Shown here: piece after piece, positions 20,276 through 29,285 of the stretch
Position numbering within the stretch: position 1 is the stretch's first letter
Layout: the number at the start of each line of letters is the position of its first letter
DNA from: Prorocentrum cordatum
Taxonomy: Eukaryota > Sar > Dinophyceae > Prorocentrales > Prorocentraceae
Direction of reading: 5' to 3'
Assembly (NCBI GenBank): GCA_963575745.1
Contig: CAUYUJ010020276.1
Location: 74,506 to 114,505 of the forward strand
Length of the DNA: 40,000 nucleotides
Notes under the pieces: generated by a model
Told to the model about the DNA's origin: nothing
Database searches by the model: none
What the model saw: the letters and a program-made list of their open reading frames with translations, nothing else
Translations under genes and position numbers: made by a program

Positions 20276-20625
20276 ATTAGTATTAAGCATAGTAGCATTA
20301 ATGATAGTAGCAACATGCTTATTATGGTTAGTATTACTGGTTTGATTGTTATTATTAGTCTTAGTTGTCGTCGGATTAATCCTCCAGTGTTGAGTGTTCA
20401 TGCTATTCGTCGTACTGCTATTGTTTGTTCATTCATATGTTTATTATTCTGGCGATGCATATTAGTATGATTATTCTTCGTCTTAGTACTATTACTATTA
20501 GTATCATTAGTATTAGTATTACTACGAGTAGTAGTATTATTAGTTGTATGACTACTGCAATTCGTTTTCTTAGTATTATGGGTCTGGATTGTCTTACTAG
20601 TCTTACTAGTATTAGGTGTCCTCCT
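20276..20625 (+). repeat. Degenerate TATTAGT block 1
   Basis: Short words TATTAGT, CTTAGTA and GTCTTA recur irregularly with a 6-9-base rhythm. The abrupt change from C/T-only DNA to this T-rich vocabulary also occurs at 21290 and 22815. Confidence 0.7.
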
Positions 20626-21289
20626 CATCATCCTCCTCTTCCTCCTCCCGCCACTCCTCATCCTCCTCCCTCATTTATCATCCTCATCCTCGACCTTCAC
20701 CTCCTCCTCCTCCTCCTGCTCCTCCTTTGTTCCTCCTCCTCATCCTCCTCCTCCTTCCGCCACTCCTCCTCCTCATCCCTCCTCCCCTTGTCCTCCTCCT
20801 CCTCCTCCTCCGTCTCCTCCCCTCCTCCTCCTCCTCCTCCTCCCTCCTCCTCCCCCTTCCCCTCCTCCTCATCCTCTCTCCTCCTCCTCTTCCTCCTCTT
20901 CTTCTCCTCCTCTTCCTCCTCCTCCTTCCGCCTCCTCCTCCTCCCCTCCGCCTCCTCTCCTCCTCTTATGTTGCCTCTTCGCCTGCTTTGTCATATTATT
21001 CTGCATCCTCCTCCTCCTCCTCCGCCTCCTCCTCCTCCTCCAACTCCTCTCCTCCTCCTCATCCTCCTCCTGCTCCTCCTCCTCCTCCTCTGCTCCTCCT
21101 GCTCCCCCTCCTCCTCCCCTCCCCCCTCCTCTTCTTCCTCCTCCTCCTCATCCTCCTCCGCCTCCGCCTCCGCCTCCGCCTCCGCCTCCGCCGCCGCCGC
21201 CTCCTCCTCCTCATCATCCCTCCTCCTCCACTTCCCTCCTCCTCCTCTTCTTCTTCTTCTTATTCCTCGTGTTCCTCCTCCTCCTTCTT
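20626..21289 (+). repeat. TCC-rich low-complexity block
   Basis: (CTC)n variants with a (CCGCCT)n run at 21156-21200. Frames are Pro/Ser/Leu-rich. Confidence 0.95.
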
Positions 21290-21410
21290 CTTATTATTAG
21301 CATTCCCGGTCTTAGTAATAGTCGTCTTCGTATGATTAGCCTTAGTATTAGTATTCTGCATATGCGTCTTATCATGAGGCTTCTTACTAGTCTTAGTATT
21401 ATTCCTCCCC
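21290..21410 (+). repeat. Degenerate TATTAGT block 2
   Basis: The same vocabulary as block 1 (TTATTATTAG, GTCTTAGTA, TAGTATTAG), bounded on both sides by CTC tracts. Confidence 0.7.
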
Positions 21411-21570
21411 CTCATCCTCCTCCTCCTCCTCCTCCTCCTCGTCCTCCTCCTCCTCGTCCTCCTCCTCCTCCGCATCCTCCTCCGCATCCTCCCTCTCCGC
21501 CTCTCCTCCCTCCTCCTCCTCCTCCCTCCTTCCTCCTCCCTCCTCCTCCTTCTCCTCCCTCCCCCCTCCA
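21411..21570 (+). repeat. (CTC)n tract
   Basis: CTC/CGTCCTC units grading into CCTCCCTC. Confidence 0.95.
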
Positions 21571-21900
21571 CAATTACTCAATATGAATACACTCTCCTCA
21601 TTCCACTCATGGCGTGCGGAAAATGGCGGGCACCCCTCCGCATACTGTTTTTTACACACCGTATGTCCTGGAGTTGGGTTGTCGCTTAGGTTGTTTGTCA
21701 AAATGCTGCACCCGCTGATGCGCCAACATCATGTTCGGGCTTCCGCTCGTTCCGAATCGTGTTCCCGCGGCAGCGTGGGCCTCATTTTCGGATCGGTGGT
21801 TTGCCTCCGTCGTTCTGGATGGCGTTCTCGCCCCAGCGCGGGCCTCTTTCTCGCGCGCCCATCCGCTCGCCACCACCGCACCGCGTCCCGCCCCGCCCAC
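21571..21900. other. Single-copy island between low-complexity blocks
   Basis: A plus frame from 21731 has fairly GC-rich third positions to about 21890 but no domain, and it runs into the CACG array. No splice-bounded exon is convincing. Confidence 0.3.
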
Positions 21901-22335
21901 TGCCACTTCCACCCACAAACGCACGCACGCACGCACGCGCACCACCACTGCGCACCGCCACCACCACCCCACTACCCCACCCACCACCACCACGCTAGAC
22001 CGCGTCACACCACATCACACGCGCGCGCACACAGACGCACACGCACGCACGCACGCACGCACGCAAACACACACACACACACATACACGCGCGCGCACAC
22101 ACACACACCGCCACCACCACCGCCGCCACCACCACCGCCACCACGCACGCACGCACCTGGCCCACCACCAAACCACCAAGACGCCACACCACGTCACACC
22201 ACAGCACACGCGCACACACGCACACACACCACCACCACCACCACCACCACCACCACCACCACCACCACCACAACCACAACCACGCACACACGCACGCACG
22301 CACGCGCACCACCAACCACGACGCACGCGCGCGCG
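21901..22335 (+). repeat. CACG, (CA)n and (CCA)n arrays
   Basis: (GCAC)n runs at 21917-21942 and 22036-22064, (CA)n at 22066-22110, CCA/CCG runs at 22111-22145 and (CCA)n at 22228-22272. Related blocks around ACGCACGCAC suggest local duplication. Confidence 0.9.
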
Positions 22336-22439
22336 GAGCCACAGGTCCGCTACGACACGCGTCCGCGGATAGAGACAATCAGCGCCATGGTAAGGGATGG
22401 GAGGGAGGGGTAGGACGTCAGATATGACGCGAGCGCACA
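22336..22439. other. Short single-copy spacer
   Basis: Nothing is recognised. Confidence 0.3.
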
Positions 22440-22814
22440 TAGCTTGTCCCTCCGCCCTCCCCCCCTCCCCCCTCCTCCCTCATCCCCCTCCACCCTCCAC
22501 TCTATTCCTCCTCCTCCTTCTCCTCCTTCTCCTCCTTCTCCGCCTCCTCCTCCTCCTCCTCCTCCTCCTCCTCCTCCTCCTCCTCCTCCTCCTCCTCCTC
22601 CTCCTCCTCCTCCTCCTCCTCCTCCTCCTCCGCCTACTCCTCCTCCTCCTCCTCCTCCATCGCCTACTCCTCATCCTCCGTCGCCTCCTCCCTCCCTCCC
22701 TCTCCCACTCCCTCCCTCCCTCGCTCCCTCGCTCCCTCGCTTCCTCGCTCCCTCGCTCCCGCGTTTTCTCGCTCCCTCGCTCCCTCCCTCCCTCCCATCC
22801 TCACCCTCCTCTTC
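22440..22814 (+). repeat. (TCC)n followed by (CTCCCTCG)n
   Basis: TCC triplets dominate 22506-22680. From 22685 to 22800 an eight-base CTCCCTCG unit takes over. Confidence 0.95.
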
Positions 22815-23163
22815 TTCTTATTGTTATTGCTATTATTCGTCCTATGTGTCTTCTTCTTATTCTTAGTATTAGTATGCGTCTTCTTCTTATTCGTGTGATT
22901 GTTAGTCTACGTCTTATCATTAATTAAATGAATATTAGTCTATTAATAGTATTCGTGTTGTTATTAGTAAGAGTATTGCTCGTCTTCTTAGTTTTCATTA
23001 TTATTTTTCGTATTTATATTATTATTCGTAGTATTAGTCCTCTTCTGAGTCGTCATCTTCTTAATAATATGTGTATTACTCTTCGTCTTATTAGTAGTTC
23101 TATCTGTATTGCTAGTATTCTTAGTACTATTCCTCTTCGTCGTATTATTATGATTATTCGTCG
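22815..23163 (+). repeat. Degenerate TATTAGT block 3
   Basis: The words TATTAGT, TCTTCTTATT and CGTCTTATTA recur. It is bounded by CTCCCTCG on the left and (TCC)n on the right, the third instance of this pairing. Confidence 0.7.
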
Positions 23164-23306
23164 TCCTCTTCCTCCTCCTCCTCCTCCTCCTCCTCCTCCT
23201 CCTCCGCCTCCTCCTCCTCCCACATCCCCCTCCTCCGCCTCCGCCTCCGCCTCCGCCTCCGCCTCCGCCTCCTCCTTCTCCTCCTCCTCCTCCTCCTCCT
23301 CCTGCT
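23164..23306 (+). repeat. (TCC)n and (CCGCCT)n tract
   Basis: TCC runs at 23165-23225 and 23275-23303 flank a CCGCCT hexamer run at 23235-23270. Confidence 0.95.
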
Positions 23307-23376
23307 GAATAGCCAACTATTTCGCCAGTTATACTTCGGATGCTCGGCGCCACGGCGCCACCGCGGCGTCCCTATC

Positions 23377-23620
23377 GGGGATATTCTGACCCAGGTCAAT
23401 CCAGACCCGGGTCAACAGGAAACCAAAAACTGCAATGCAAGAAAAAAACACTGCAACGCAGGTATTCGCAAACCCGGGCCAGCCAATATGCGCGGCCGCC
23501 TCGCGGCCACGAGCGGCTCACTAACCCGGGTCAGCCAGAGGGGGGCTTCGCAGGATCCTGCAGGATCCGGTGCCCTGGCTGACCCCCGTTTGCATTGACC
23601 CCCGTCTCTTGAGCCCCGAC
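23377..23620 (+). repeat. Dispersed TGACCCGGGTCA repeat, copy 2
   Basis: About 90 percent identical to 10366-10600 in the same orientation, with an extra AGACCCGGGTCA unit near 23403. The flanks differ, so the unit is discrete. Confidence 0.7.
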
Positions 23621-23722
23621 CCTAGAGGGACCGCGCCCCGGCGCGAACGGGAGAGTGCGTCCGCCCGTCACCTCCCTCCTTTCGAAGGCCACACCGCTCC
23701 ATCTCCCCGCCACGAGGTGCTC

Positions 23723-23782
23723 GTCCTGGCCTCCGTCTTCGTCACCGTCACCGTCGTCGCCCTCCTCGTGCCCAGACATGCG
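23723..23782 (+). CDS. Possible short C-terminal exon with a hydrophobic segment
   Basis: After a pyrimidine-rich stretch (23668-23717) and CACGAG|GTG there is a plus frame whose third positions are almost all G or C. It encodes VLVLASVFVTVTVVALLV, a plausible membrane segment, then a stop at 23780-23782. The antisense frame (Asp/Glu-rich) also has GC-rich third positions, so the strand is uncertain. No partner exon was identified. It could be chance in a GTC-rich segment. Confidence 0.22.
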
Positions 23783-24022
23783 ATGCCTTGAAGCTTGATC
23801 TTTTCAATACGCCGCCCCTGGAGGCCCTGAACCTTTCCCCAAAGCCAGCTTTGCATCCCGAGCAAATGTTGCGACGGTCCCGGAGCCCGACGAGAACCCC
23901 TGGTGTCCGAAAATTGCCAACACGTTGTTCCGTGGCAACTCTCAGGAGCCTTTCATGCCGTATTGGCGGTTGCGAAGCGACGCGTGTCGACGCTAACCGA
24001 CGCTAAATCGACGCGATCTCAC
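23783..24022. other. Single-copy DNA, no gene called
   Basis: A 72-codon plus frame (23788-24006) lacks an ATG at its start and has near-random third positions. CGACGCTAA repeats at 23989-24007. Confidence 0.3.
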
Positions 24023-24148
24023 CGATCACCAGACGCTTAACGACGCCAGTGCACCGCAAATACTCAACTCCAAGAGTGTATACGAGGCCCCCATGATCTG
24101 CTGTCGAGAACCTCCGGCCGAGCTGCTCCTTTTGCGACGCGAGCATGC
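24023..24148 (-). CDS. Candidate minus-strand exon, possibly a copia-type RT relic
   Basis: On the minus strand, TCTCAG|GC at 24149 and ATCG|GTGAGA at 24022 could be acceptor and donor of a 126-bp exon. One frame reads LGRRFSTADHGGLVYTLGVEY. This loosely resembles the segment of Ty1/copia reverse transcriptases where L..rF...DlG....LGiE follows the catalytic YVDD. No YVDD is present upstream and third positions are only about 65 percent GC. Another frame would encode a hydrophobic peptide. It may be a relic, an exon of the gene at 27.3-31.5 kb, or chance. Confidence 0.25.
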
Positions 24149-24401
24149 CTGAGACTGTCCAGCTCGTGCCCACGCCCGAGCACCGCTCCACCGAGCCATA
24201 TCCCCATGGGCGTGGCCCAGGCCCCACTGACAGATCTCCCCCCCCAGATGGGATCTACGAGCCCCCTCATTCGGGCTTCGAGAGGGCACATATCCCCGAC
24301 GGGGGTGCTGGATGGTGATGGGGATGGGAATGGGGATGGGACATTATCCCCAACGGGGGTGCTGGCTGGGTCATATCGCCATCTGGGGCCGATAAAAGGA
24401 T
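24149..24401. other. G-rich single-copy DNA with short direct repeats
   Basis: TATCCCCGACGGGGGTGCTG at about 24293 and TATCCCCAACGGGGGTGCTG at about 24344 are near-identical direct repeats, each with a CCCC-GGGG hairpin. Between them is a short (GGGATG)n run. Confidence 0.5.
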
Positions 24402-25005
24402 ACTCAAGGAGGAGGAGGAGGAAGAGGAGGAGGAAAAGGAGGAGAGGAGGAGAAGAACGAGGAGGAGGAGGAGGAGGACGACGACGACGACGAGCAGAGC
24501 AGAAGGGTTAGAAGAGGAGGAGGTGGAGGAGGAGGAGGAGGAGGGAGAGGAGGAGGAGGAGGAGGAGGAGGAGGAGGAGGAGGAGGAGGAGGAGGAGGAG
24601 GAGGGGGAGGGGGGAGGAGGCGAATTTTTCCCCGCGCCGCCGAGCAAGGGCGCGCGCCCGCGCGCGAGGCCTCAGCCCGCCCACAGCGCAGCCGCCGCCA
24701 CCGCCGCGGCGAGCAGGAGCGGCACGGGCCCAGCGAGGCGCGTCGCAGCGCCACTCTGGAGCGGGCGGATGGCCCTCGCCTCCGCCTGCGGCTCGGGAGG
24801 GCGCCAAGTGCTCCTCCTCCTCCTCCGCCTCCTCCTCCTCCTCCTCCTCCCCTCCTCTCCTCCTCCTCCTCCCTCCTCCCCATCCTCCTCCTCCTCCTCC
24901 TCCTCCTCCTCCTCCTCCCCCTCTCCTCCCTCCTCCTCCTCCTCCTCCTCCTCCTCCTCCTCCTCCTCCTCCTCCTCCTCCTCCTCCGCCTGTAGCTGCT
25001 GACGC
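24402..25005. repeat. Inverted (AGG)n and (TCC)n arms around a GC-rich core
   Basis: Purine AGG DNA runs from 24402 and is near-perfect at 24523-24612. Pyrimidine TCC DNA runs from 24808 to 24987. The arms are complementary over tens of bases and enclose a GC-rich core of about 190 bp (24615-24805) without a recognised gene. The minus and plus frames of 159-234 codons are compositional. Confidence 0.8.
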
Positions 25006-25557
25006 GCGGTGCGCTCTGCCGTACGCCCGCCTGCTCCTCGCCTGCCTGCTGCTCGACGGCCCAGAGGGCCTGGGCGCTGCACGTCTTCCACACAGGACGC
25101 GTTCGCCCAGCTTCGGGCGTCGGGGCCAGCTCGGATGGAGCCGGCTCGAGAGACGCCCCAGGATGACTGGGCCCCTGGGGTTCCGGCAGCGTGTTGCGTC
25201 GGGATGTCGCAACTACTTCGCAACGTCGGACTGGGGGAGGGACGATAGAGGCAACCCCAAACTCAGCGCCGCGGCAGGATTCGCTCTGGCAACCTGGTCA
25301 GGACGCACCCCGGGACAGGTCCTGGGAGCAGCGGCGTCGGTACCTTGAAGGTCCCGAAACGGTGCGAAGACCGACCGCGCGACGACCTCGGAACCCCCAA
25401 AGACTTCACCGCACGGTCCGTCGTCGCACGGTTTTGAGGCCCTGGGATCACAAGTCGACCGAACTGTCCTCGGAAGGTGGCCCAAGTCCCAAAACCGCGC
25501 CCCCTGACTCACCGCGCGGCGTGGCACCGACCCCTTTGTCCGCCCCCGAAAGAGTAA
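25006..25557. other. GC-rich single-copy DNA, no gene recognised
   Basis: Overlapping frames exist on both strands but none has a domain or clear splice boundaries. CGACGACC and CGGTCCGTCGTCGCACGG motifs give local dyad symmetry near 25385-25435. Confidence 0.3.
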
Positions 25558-25710
25558 GGATGAGGAGGAGGAGGAGGAGGAGGAAGAAGAGGAGGAAGGA
25601 GGAAGGAGGAAGGAAGGAGGAAGGAGGAAGGAGGAAGGAAAAAGGAGGAGGAGGAGGACGAGAAGGAGGAGGAGGAGGAGGAGGAGGAGGAGGAGGAGGA
25701 GGAGGATCGG
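25558..25710 (+). repeat. (AGG)n / (AGGA)n purine tract
   Basis: AGG triplets at both ends flank a middle section of AAGGAGG heptamers (25595-25640). Confidence 0.95.
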
Positions 25711-25860
25711 GGCGCGGCGTGCAGCTCCCTCCGCGCCCTCGCGCCCCCGCGCCCTCGCGCCCCAGACCGGCGCACCGTGGCGGCCCCGGGGCGCGAGGCG
25801 CGACGGGCGCGGAGGCACCTTGGCGCCCCGTGGCCCGGCGCGCCGTTTCCGGGCCTTAGA
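25711..25860. other. Very GC-rich spacer
   Basis: CGCCCTCGCGCCC repeats loosely at 25733-25762. No gene is seen. Confidence 0.3.
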
Positions 25861-26020
25861 GGTCGGGCGTGTCCTCCTACACCCTGCGAGATGCTTAAGA
25901 AATCATGGGTTGAGAAATTCATAGTCTCAGACTTTGCATAAGAACCCAGAACTTCGATTATAATCATGGGATTTACATTGAAACATTAAGAATAATCGAG
26001 ATTCTGGCCGAAAACTTAAG
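25861..26020 (+). mobile_element. Possible FB2 left end with A/T-rich body
   Basis: AG|GTCGGGCGTGTCCTCCTACA matches the FB2 left terminus, and A/T-rich DNA follows as in full copies. No right terminus is visible before the SINE-like segment at 26021, so the copy is truncated or the match is partial. Confidence 0.35.
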
Positions 26021-26100
26021 TCCCACCAGCCCTCTGGGCGTAGGTGGTCTAGAGCAGATCCTCTTCCACCCCTCCCTCTTCCCCCTTGGGGAGGGGTTTA
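26021..26100 (+). repeat. SINE-like dispersed segment, copy 2
   Basis: The partner of 14774-14852, with the same landmarks but a more diverged A-box-like region (GTAGGTGGTCTAGAGCA). Confidence 0.45.
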
Positions 26101-26920
26101 CCCCTCCCCCTACCCCCTCCCCTGGACCTGGACGGGGGGGGGCCGCGGGTAGTTAGAGCGTCCCAGATGGCCCAAGACGGCTCCAAGAGCGCCTCAGAGA
26201 ACCCAAGATGAGCTCCAAGATGGCTCAAGATAGCGCAAGATCGCTCGAGATGGCTCCTAAGATGGTTCCAAGAAGCCCAAAGACGGCCCCAAGATAACTC
26301 CAAGTGGCCAAACAGCTCCCCAAGGAGGCCCCGAAGAGGCCAAAATCGTCCCAAAACCTAAGGAAAATCAATGATTTTTGCTTTCTCGCCTTTTCGCTTC
26401 CGATGGCCATCCGAGGCCTGGAGATGGCTCCAAGATGGCCCAAGAGGGCCCCAAGAGAGCCCCAAAAGAGCCCCAAGACGGCCCCAAGAGCGCCCAAGAG
26501 CACTCCAAGAGCGTTCCAAGAGGGGTCCAAGAGGCGATTTTAGGGGCTTCCGAGGGGGGGCGCTAATTAAACCCCCCCTCTTGTTTGATCGATCTCCTCC
26601 AAGATGGCCCCAAGAAGCGCCCAGGAAGCCCCAAGAGGTCCCAAGATGGCCCCAAAATGGCCCCAAGAGGCCCCCAAGAGGCCCCCCGGAGGCCCCCAAG
26701 AGACCCCCAAGAGGCCCCAAGAGCCCCCCCAGATGCACCCAAGATGCTCCAAGAGGCCTCGGCGAGAATGCCTAATCATTGATTCTACACAGGTTTTAGC
26801 CACATGGAGGCCTCTTGGGGGGGGGCACGGATTAAGATGACTCCAAGAGCGTCTGGGAGAGCCCAAAATGACCTCCAAGATGGCTCAAGATATCCCAAGA
26901 TGTCTCATAATGGCTTCCTC
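26101..26920 (+). repeat. 12-mer CCAAGATGGCCC array with repeated G-run starts
   Basis: Units near CCCCAAGATGGC repeat every 12 bases at 26160-26345, 26420-26525, 26596-26765 and 26840-26905. G-runs leading into ATTAA- or TTAGAG-like DNA precede sub-arrays at about 26139, 26553 and 26818. A 9-bp G/C hairpin (26552-26560 with 26572-26580) encloses CGCTAATTAAA. ATCAATGATTTTTGC at 26368 also occurs in the related array at 37876. Confidence 0.75.
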
Positions 26921-27030
26921 TGTGTGCTGCCCACTTCTCTGATCGAGGCAATTCCTCTGGGCATCGTTTCTGGATGGGCTGGTGGGGATTCGCGAAGCGA
27001 CAACAATTTTCTTAAGCATCGCCTAGGGTC
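26921..27030. other. Short single-copy spacer
   Basis: Nothing is recognised. Confidence 0.3.
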
Positions 27031-27150
27031 TACATGGGGTCCCAAAGAATGTACACCACCACCACGTCGATTCCTCCTCTGTCCTCTTTCCAGCGAGAGG
27101 GAGGGGGGGCAGGGAGGTGGTGGTGGTGTCTATTTTTGGGCCCCCGACTA
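27031..27150. mobile_element. Foldback element FB6
   Basis: The left arm 27033-27068 contains CCCAAAGAATGTACACCACC and the right arm 27114-27148 contains its imperfect inverse (GTGGTGGTGGTGTCTATTTT then GGG). The arms pair over about 28-30 bp around a core of about 45 bp. Both strands read a Thr-Thr-Thr-Thr peptide because of the symmetry. Confidence 0.55.
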
Positions 27151-27263
27151 CGGGCGGATCTGGAACAGAAACAAACAAACCTCCCGAAGAACTCAGACAC
27201 TGCCCGACAGATGGCCCACGCGTCGTCCCCAGATCATGAGTTTGACCATGGTGGGGACCTGCC

Positions 27264-27286
27264 TTCTGCCGAGGGGCAGGCCCGAC
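27264..27286. mobile_element. FB2-like right terminus
   Basis: CTGCCGAGGGGCAGGCCCGAC resembles FB2 right ends (GTAGAGGGACAGGCCCGAC). No matching left end was found, because the DNA to the left belongs to FB6. It lies just beyond the 3' side of the 27.35-27.59 kb exon. Confidence 0.3.
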
Positions 27287-27345
27287 TTCAGCCTGGCCTG
27301 GCCACGCAGGCTCGCGCACCCATCCTGGGCCCAAGATGCGCCCGC

Positions 27346-27592
27346 CTGGGGTTGGTGCGGGGCGCTCGGTTGGCGTGCTCCCCGGCGCCTGGATCGCCTG
27401 GACCTGCACGGCGAACTCGAGGTCGTGCTTGGCGAGGGCGAGGTTCACCTCCTCCTGGACGCTGGAGAGGTCCTTCTTCGCCAGTGCCTGGGCAAAGCTG
27501 TCCTCGTCTGCGTAGCTCACGCCCGACAACTGCGACATCTCCACCACGAACTGGACGGCCAGGGAGTTGTTAGGGAGCACCGTCACGTTTGC
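27346..27592 (-). CDS. Internal exon B of a predicted surface-type protein
   Basis: Role unknown. On the minus strand a 45-base pyrimidine tract ends in CATCGTAG|GCAAACGTG, a textbook acceptor. The exon reads ANVTVLPNNSLAVQFVVEM and then about 55 residues with a helix-strand pattern ending VQVQAIQAP. Third positions are over 90 percent G or C, unlike the flanks. It resembles the second half of a beta/alpha repeat domain of about 110 residues, common in predicted dinoflagellate surface proteins (recognised by pattern, unverified). The donor is unsettled: CAG|GCGGGC at 27345 would give this end in phase 1, and the frame stays open beyond it. It pairs in phase 0 with exon A. Confidence 0.68.
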
Positions 27593-28216
27593 CTACGATG
27601 AAAAGGGGAAGGTGCGAAAGGGGGGGAAGGGGGCAAGCCTATCAACCCGCAAACACTGGCCGTCAGCGTAGCAGCGTAGCGTAGCGTAGGAGGAAAACAA
27701 GGACGACGATACCGATGATTGGAACCAACGACTCGGGGCGAGGAGGTAAGAGCTGAGGGACGAAGGTGAGGGATGAGGAGAATGATGAGAAGGGAGCCAA
27801 GGAGGTAGACATGGGCGGAAATGACGCGGAGAGGGAGGAGGTAGAGAAGTAAGACGACGATCATGACCCTGAAGACACGCCGTGGGCTATGCACTGCGAG
27901 AAGCCACCATGCTGCTGCCAGTGCGTGCTGCAGCGCAACAGTCGCTGTGGATGGAGAGGTGGGGGGCGAAGAGGCAAGGAGTGAAGGAAGGGTGAGTGAA
28001 GACTGGAAGGCTCAACTAGCAGCAACAGAACATCGTGGGAGTCAGGCGACTTCAGCAGGCTGTACACACACCGTTGCAATAACAACATACAAACAGTATG
28101 GGTGTGTAAAGAACTCGGTGAATGCATAACATTAATGTAGAGGATAAGAACATGCTGCGTGTCCCATCCATGCCGAATTGAGCCTCCCCCGAACCAGTCC
28201 AAACTTCGGACCATCT

Positions 28217-28330
28217 CATCTGCATGTGTTCCGCTCCCTCAGGTGCTGCAACATTCTTAGCACCATTCCCACCGGTCACGTCCGTGCTCGCGTTCGGCTC
28301 CAAAGCCTTCCGTGCTCTGCAGGTCGGCGG
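28217..28330 (+). CDS. Possible exon, strand uncertain
   Basis: On plus, CGCTCCCTCAG|GTG at 28242 and CTCTGCAG|GTCGG at 28322 bound an 80-bp frame (TFLAPFPPVTSVLAFGSKAF). The frame stays open with GC-rich third positions to about 28395. On minus, the antisense frame is also open from about 28360 to 28060 with balanced residues. No domain is seen in either. If the intron call above is right, a plus-strand exon here would be a nested gene. Confidence 0.2.
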
Positions 28331-28639
28331 CACCCGCCCGCTTGCGGACATGCTGTATCGCGGGGCCCTGTGGACGTGTCGGCTCCGACGACGCCGAGCC
28401 ACCGGCCCCGGCCATATCGCCGTCTCTGGGGCACGACGTGCGCTCGAAGGCGACGGCGCCGTGCCCGTCCCGAGTCGGGAGGACGGCGGAGCGCCGAGGG
28501 GAGGAGGGGAGAGAGAGGGGGGGCAGGCCCTCCCAGAGGGCGGCGGGGCACCCGAGGAGCCCGCCGCGGCCCTCTGAGGAGCCCCCGCTGCGGCCTCGGG
28601 GAGTGGAGGCACAGAAGCTGCATAACCAGGAATGGATGG

Positions 28640-28775
28640 ATGGGGCTCCGCGCGGATCTCTTGGATCTGCACTGGGGCCCCCTGGCGGCGCCTCTGGGGC
28701 GGCCCCTGGCGCGCTTGTGGGCGCTTCAGGGAGGGGGGCCCAGCGAAGATCCGAGAAATCTGCGCAGGAGGGGGG
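28640..28775. repeat. Segment with the CTCCGCGCGGATCTCTTGGA motif
   Basis: The motif at 28646 is shared with 9909 (inside FB4) and, inverted, with 12856-12880. A related inverted form, AGATCCGAGAAATCTGCGCA, occurs at about 28747. Together these suggest a decayed foldback element of about 130 bp. Confidence 0.4.
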
Positions 28776-28886
28776 GGGTCCTTTGAGAGAAGCCCGTTGA
28801 GCTTCTCACATGGCGGGAGGCATCCTGAGCCTCCCTCTGAGAAGGCACGCCCCCCCCCCTGCCCCCACTGGGAAGGCGAGGAGCCG

Positions 28887-29150
28887 CCCCCACGTCCAGC
28901 CCCGACACAGTCCCCGAACCCGCCATCCAGGGGATCGGGACTGGAGGTGGGGGTGGTCTCAAAGTCCAAGAAGGGAAAGAGAACGCCCCCAACCCCCCAG
29001 TCCCGACCCCTCCAATCACCGGCTCGGGGGCCACCCCCACGTCCAGCCCCGACCCAGTCCCCGAACCCGCCATCCAGGGGGTCGGGACTGGAGGTGGGGG
29101 TGGTCTCAAAGTCCAAGAAGGGAAAGAAAACGCCCCCACCCCCAGTCTTA
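28887..29150 (+). repeat. Recent 148-bp tandem duplication
   Basis: 28887-29034 and 29035-29150 are nearly identical from CCCCACGTCCAGCCCCGAC through GTCTCAAAGTCCAAGAAGGG. The second copy is interrupted at its right end by an FB2 element. The remaining motif CACCCCTCCAATCACTGGCC is recovered beyond it at about 29300. Confidence 0.85.
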
Positions 29151-29285
29151 AGTCGGGCGTGTCCCCCTACAGGGGGATTTTGGGCGAGAAATGAAAGAAC
29201 TAAACATAAAAATAATCAAAAAATAGTCCCCAGGCTACTTTTGGCTATCTTAGAATATTCCTCCTGTAGAGGGACAGGCCCGACC
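29151..29285 (+). mobile_element. TIR element family FB2, copy 3 (inserted in a duplicated unit)
   Basis: The left end is AAGTCGGGCGTGTCCCCCTA. The right end CCTCCTGTAGAGGGACAGGC then CCGAC is its inverse (about 23 of 26 positions). The core is A/T-rich with ATAGTCCCCAGGCTACTTTT, as in other copies. Comparing the two 148-bp repeat copies, this stretch is extra DNA, so it behaves as an insertion. Confidence 0.75.

Noticed and set aside
19252-20345. Long plus-strand frames of 342-456 codons, rich in Pro, Ser, Leu and His
   Set aside because: They consist almost wholly of TCC, CCA and CAT triplets and are open in all phases and on both strands. There is no domain, codon bias or splice structure.
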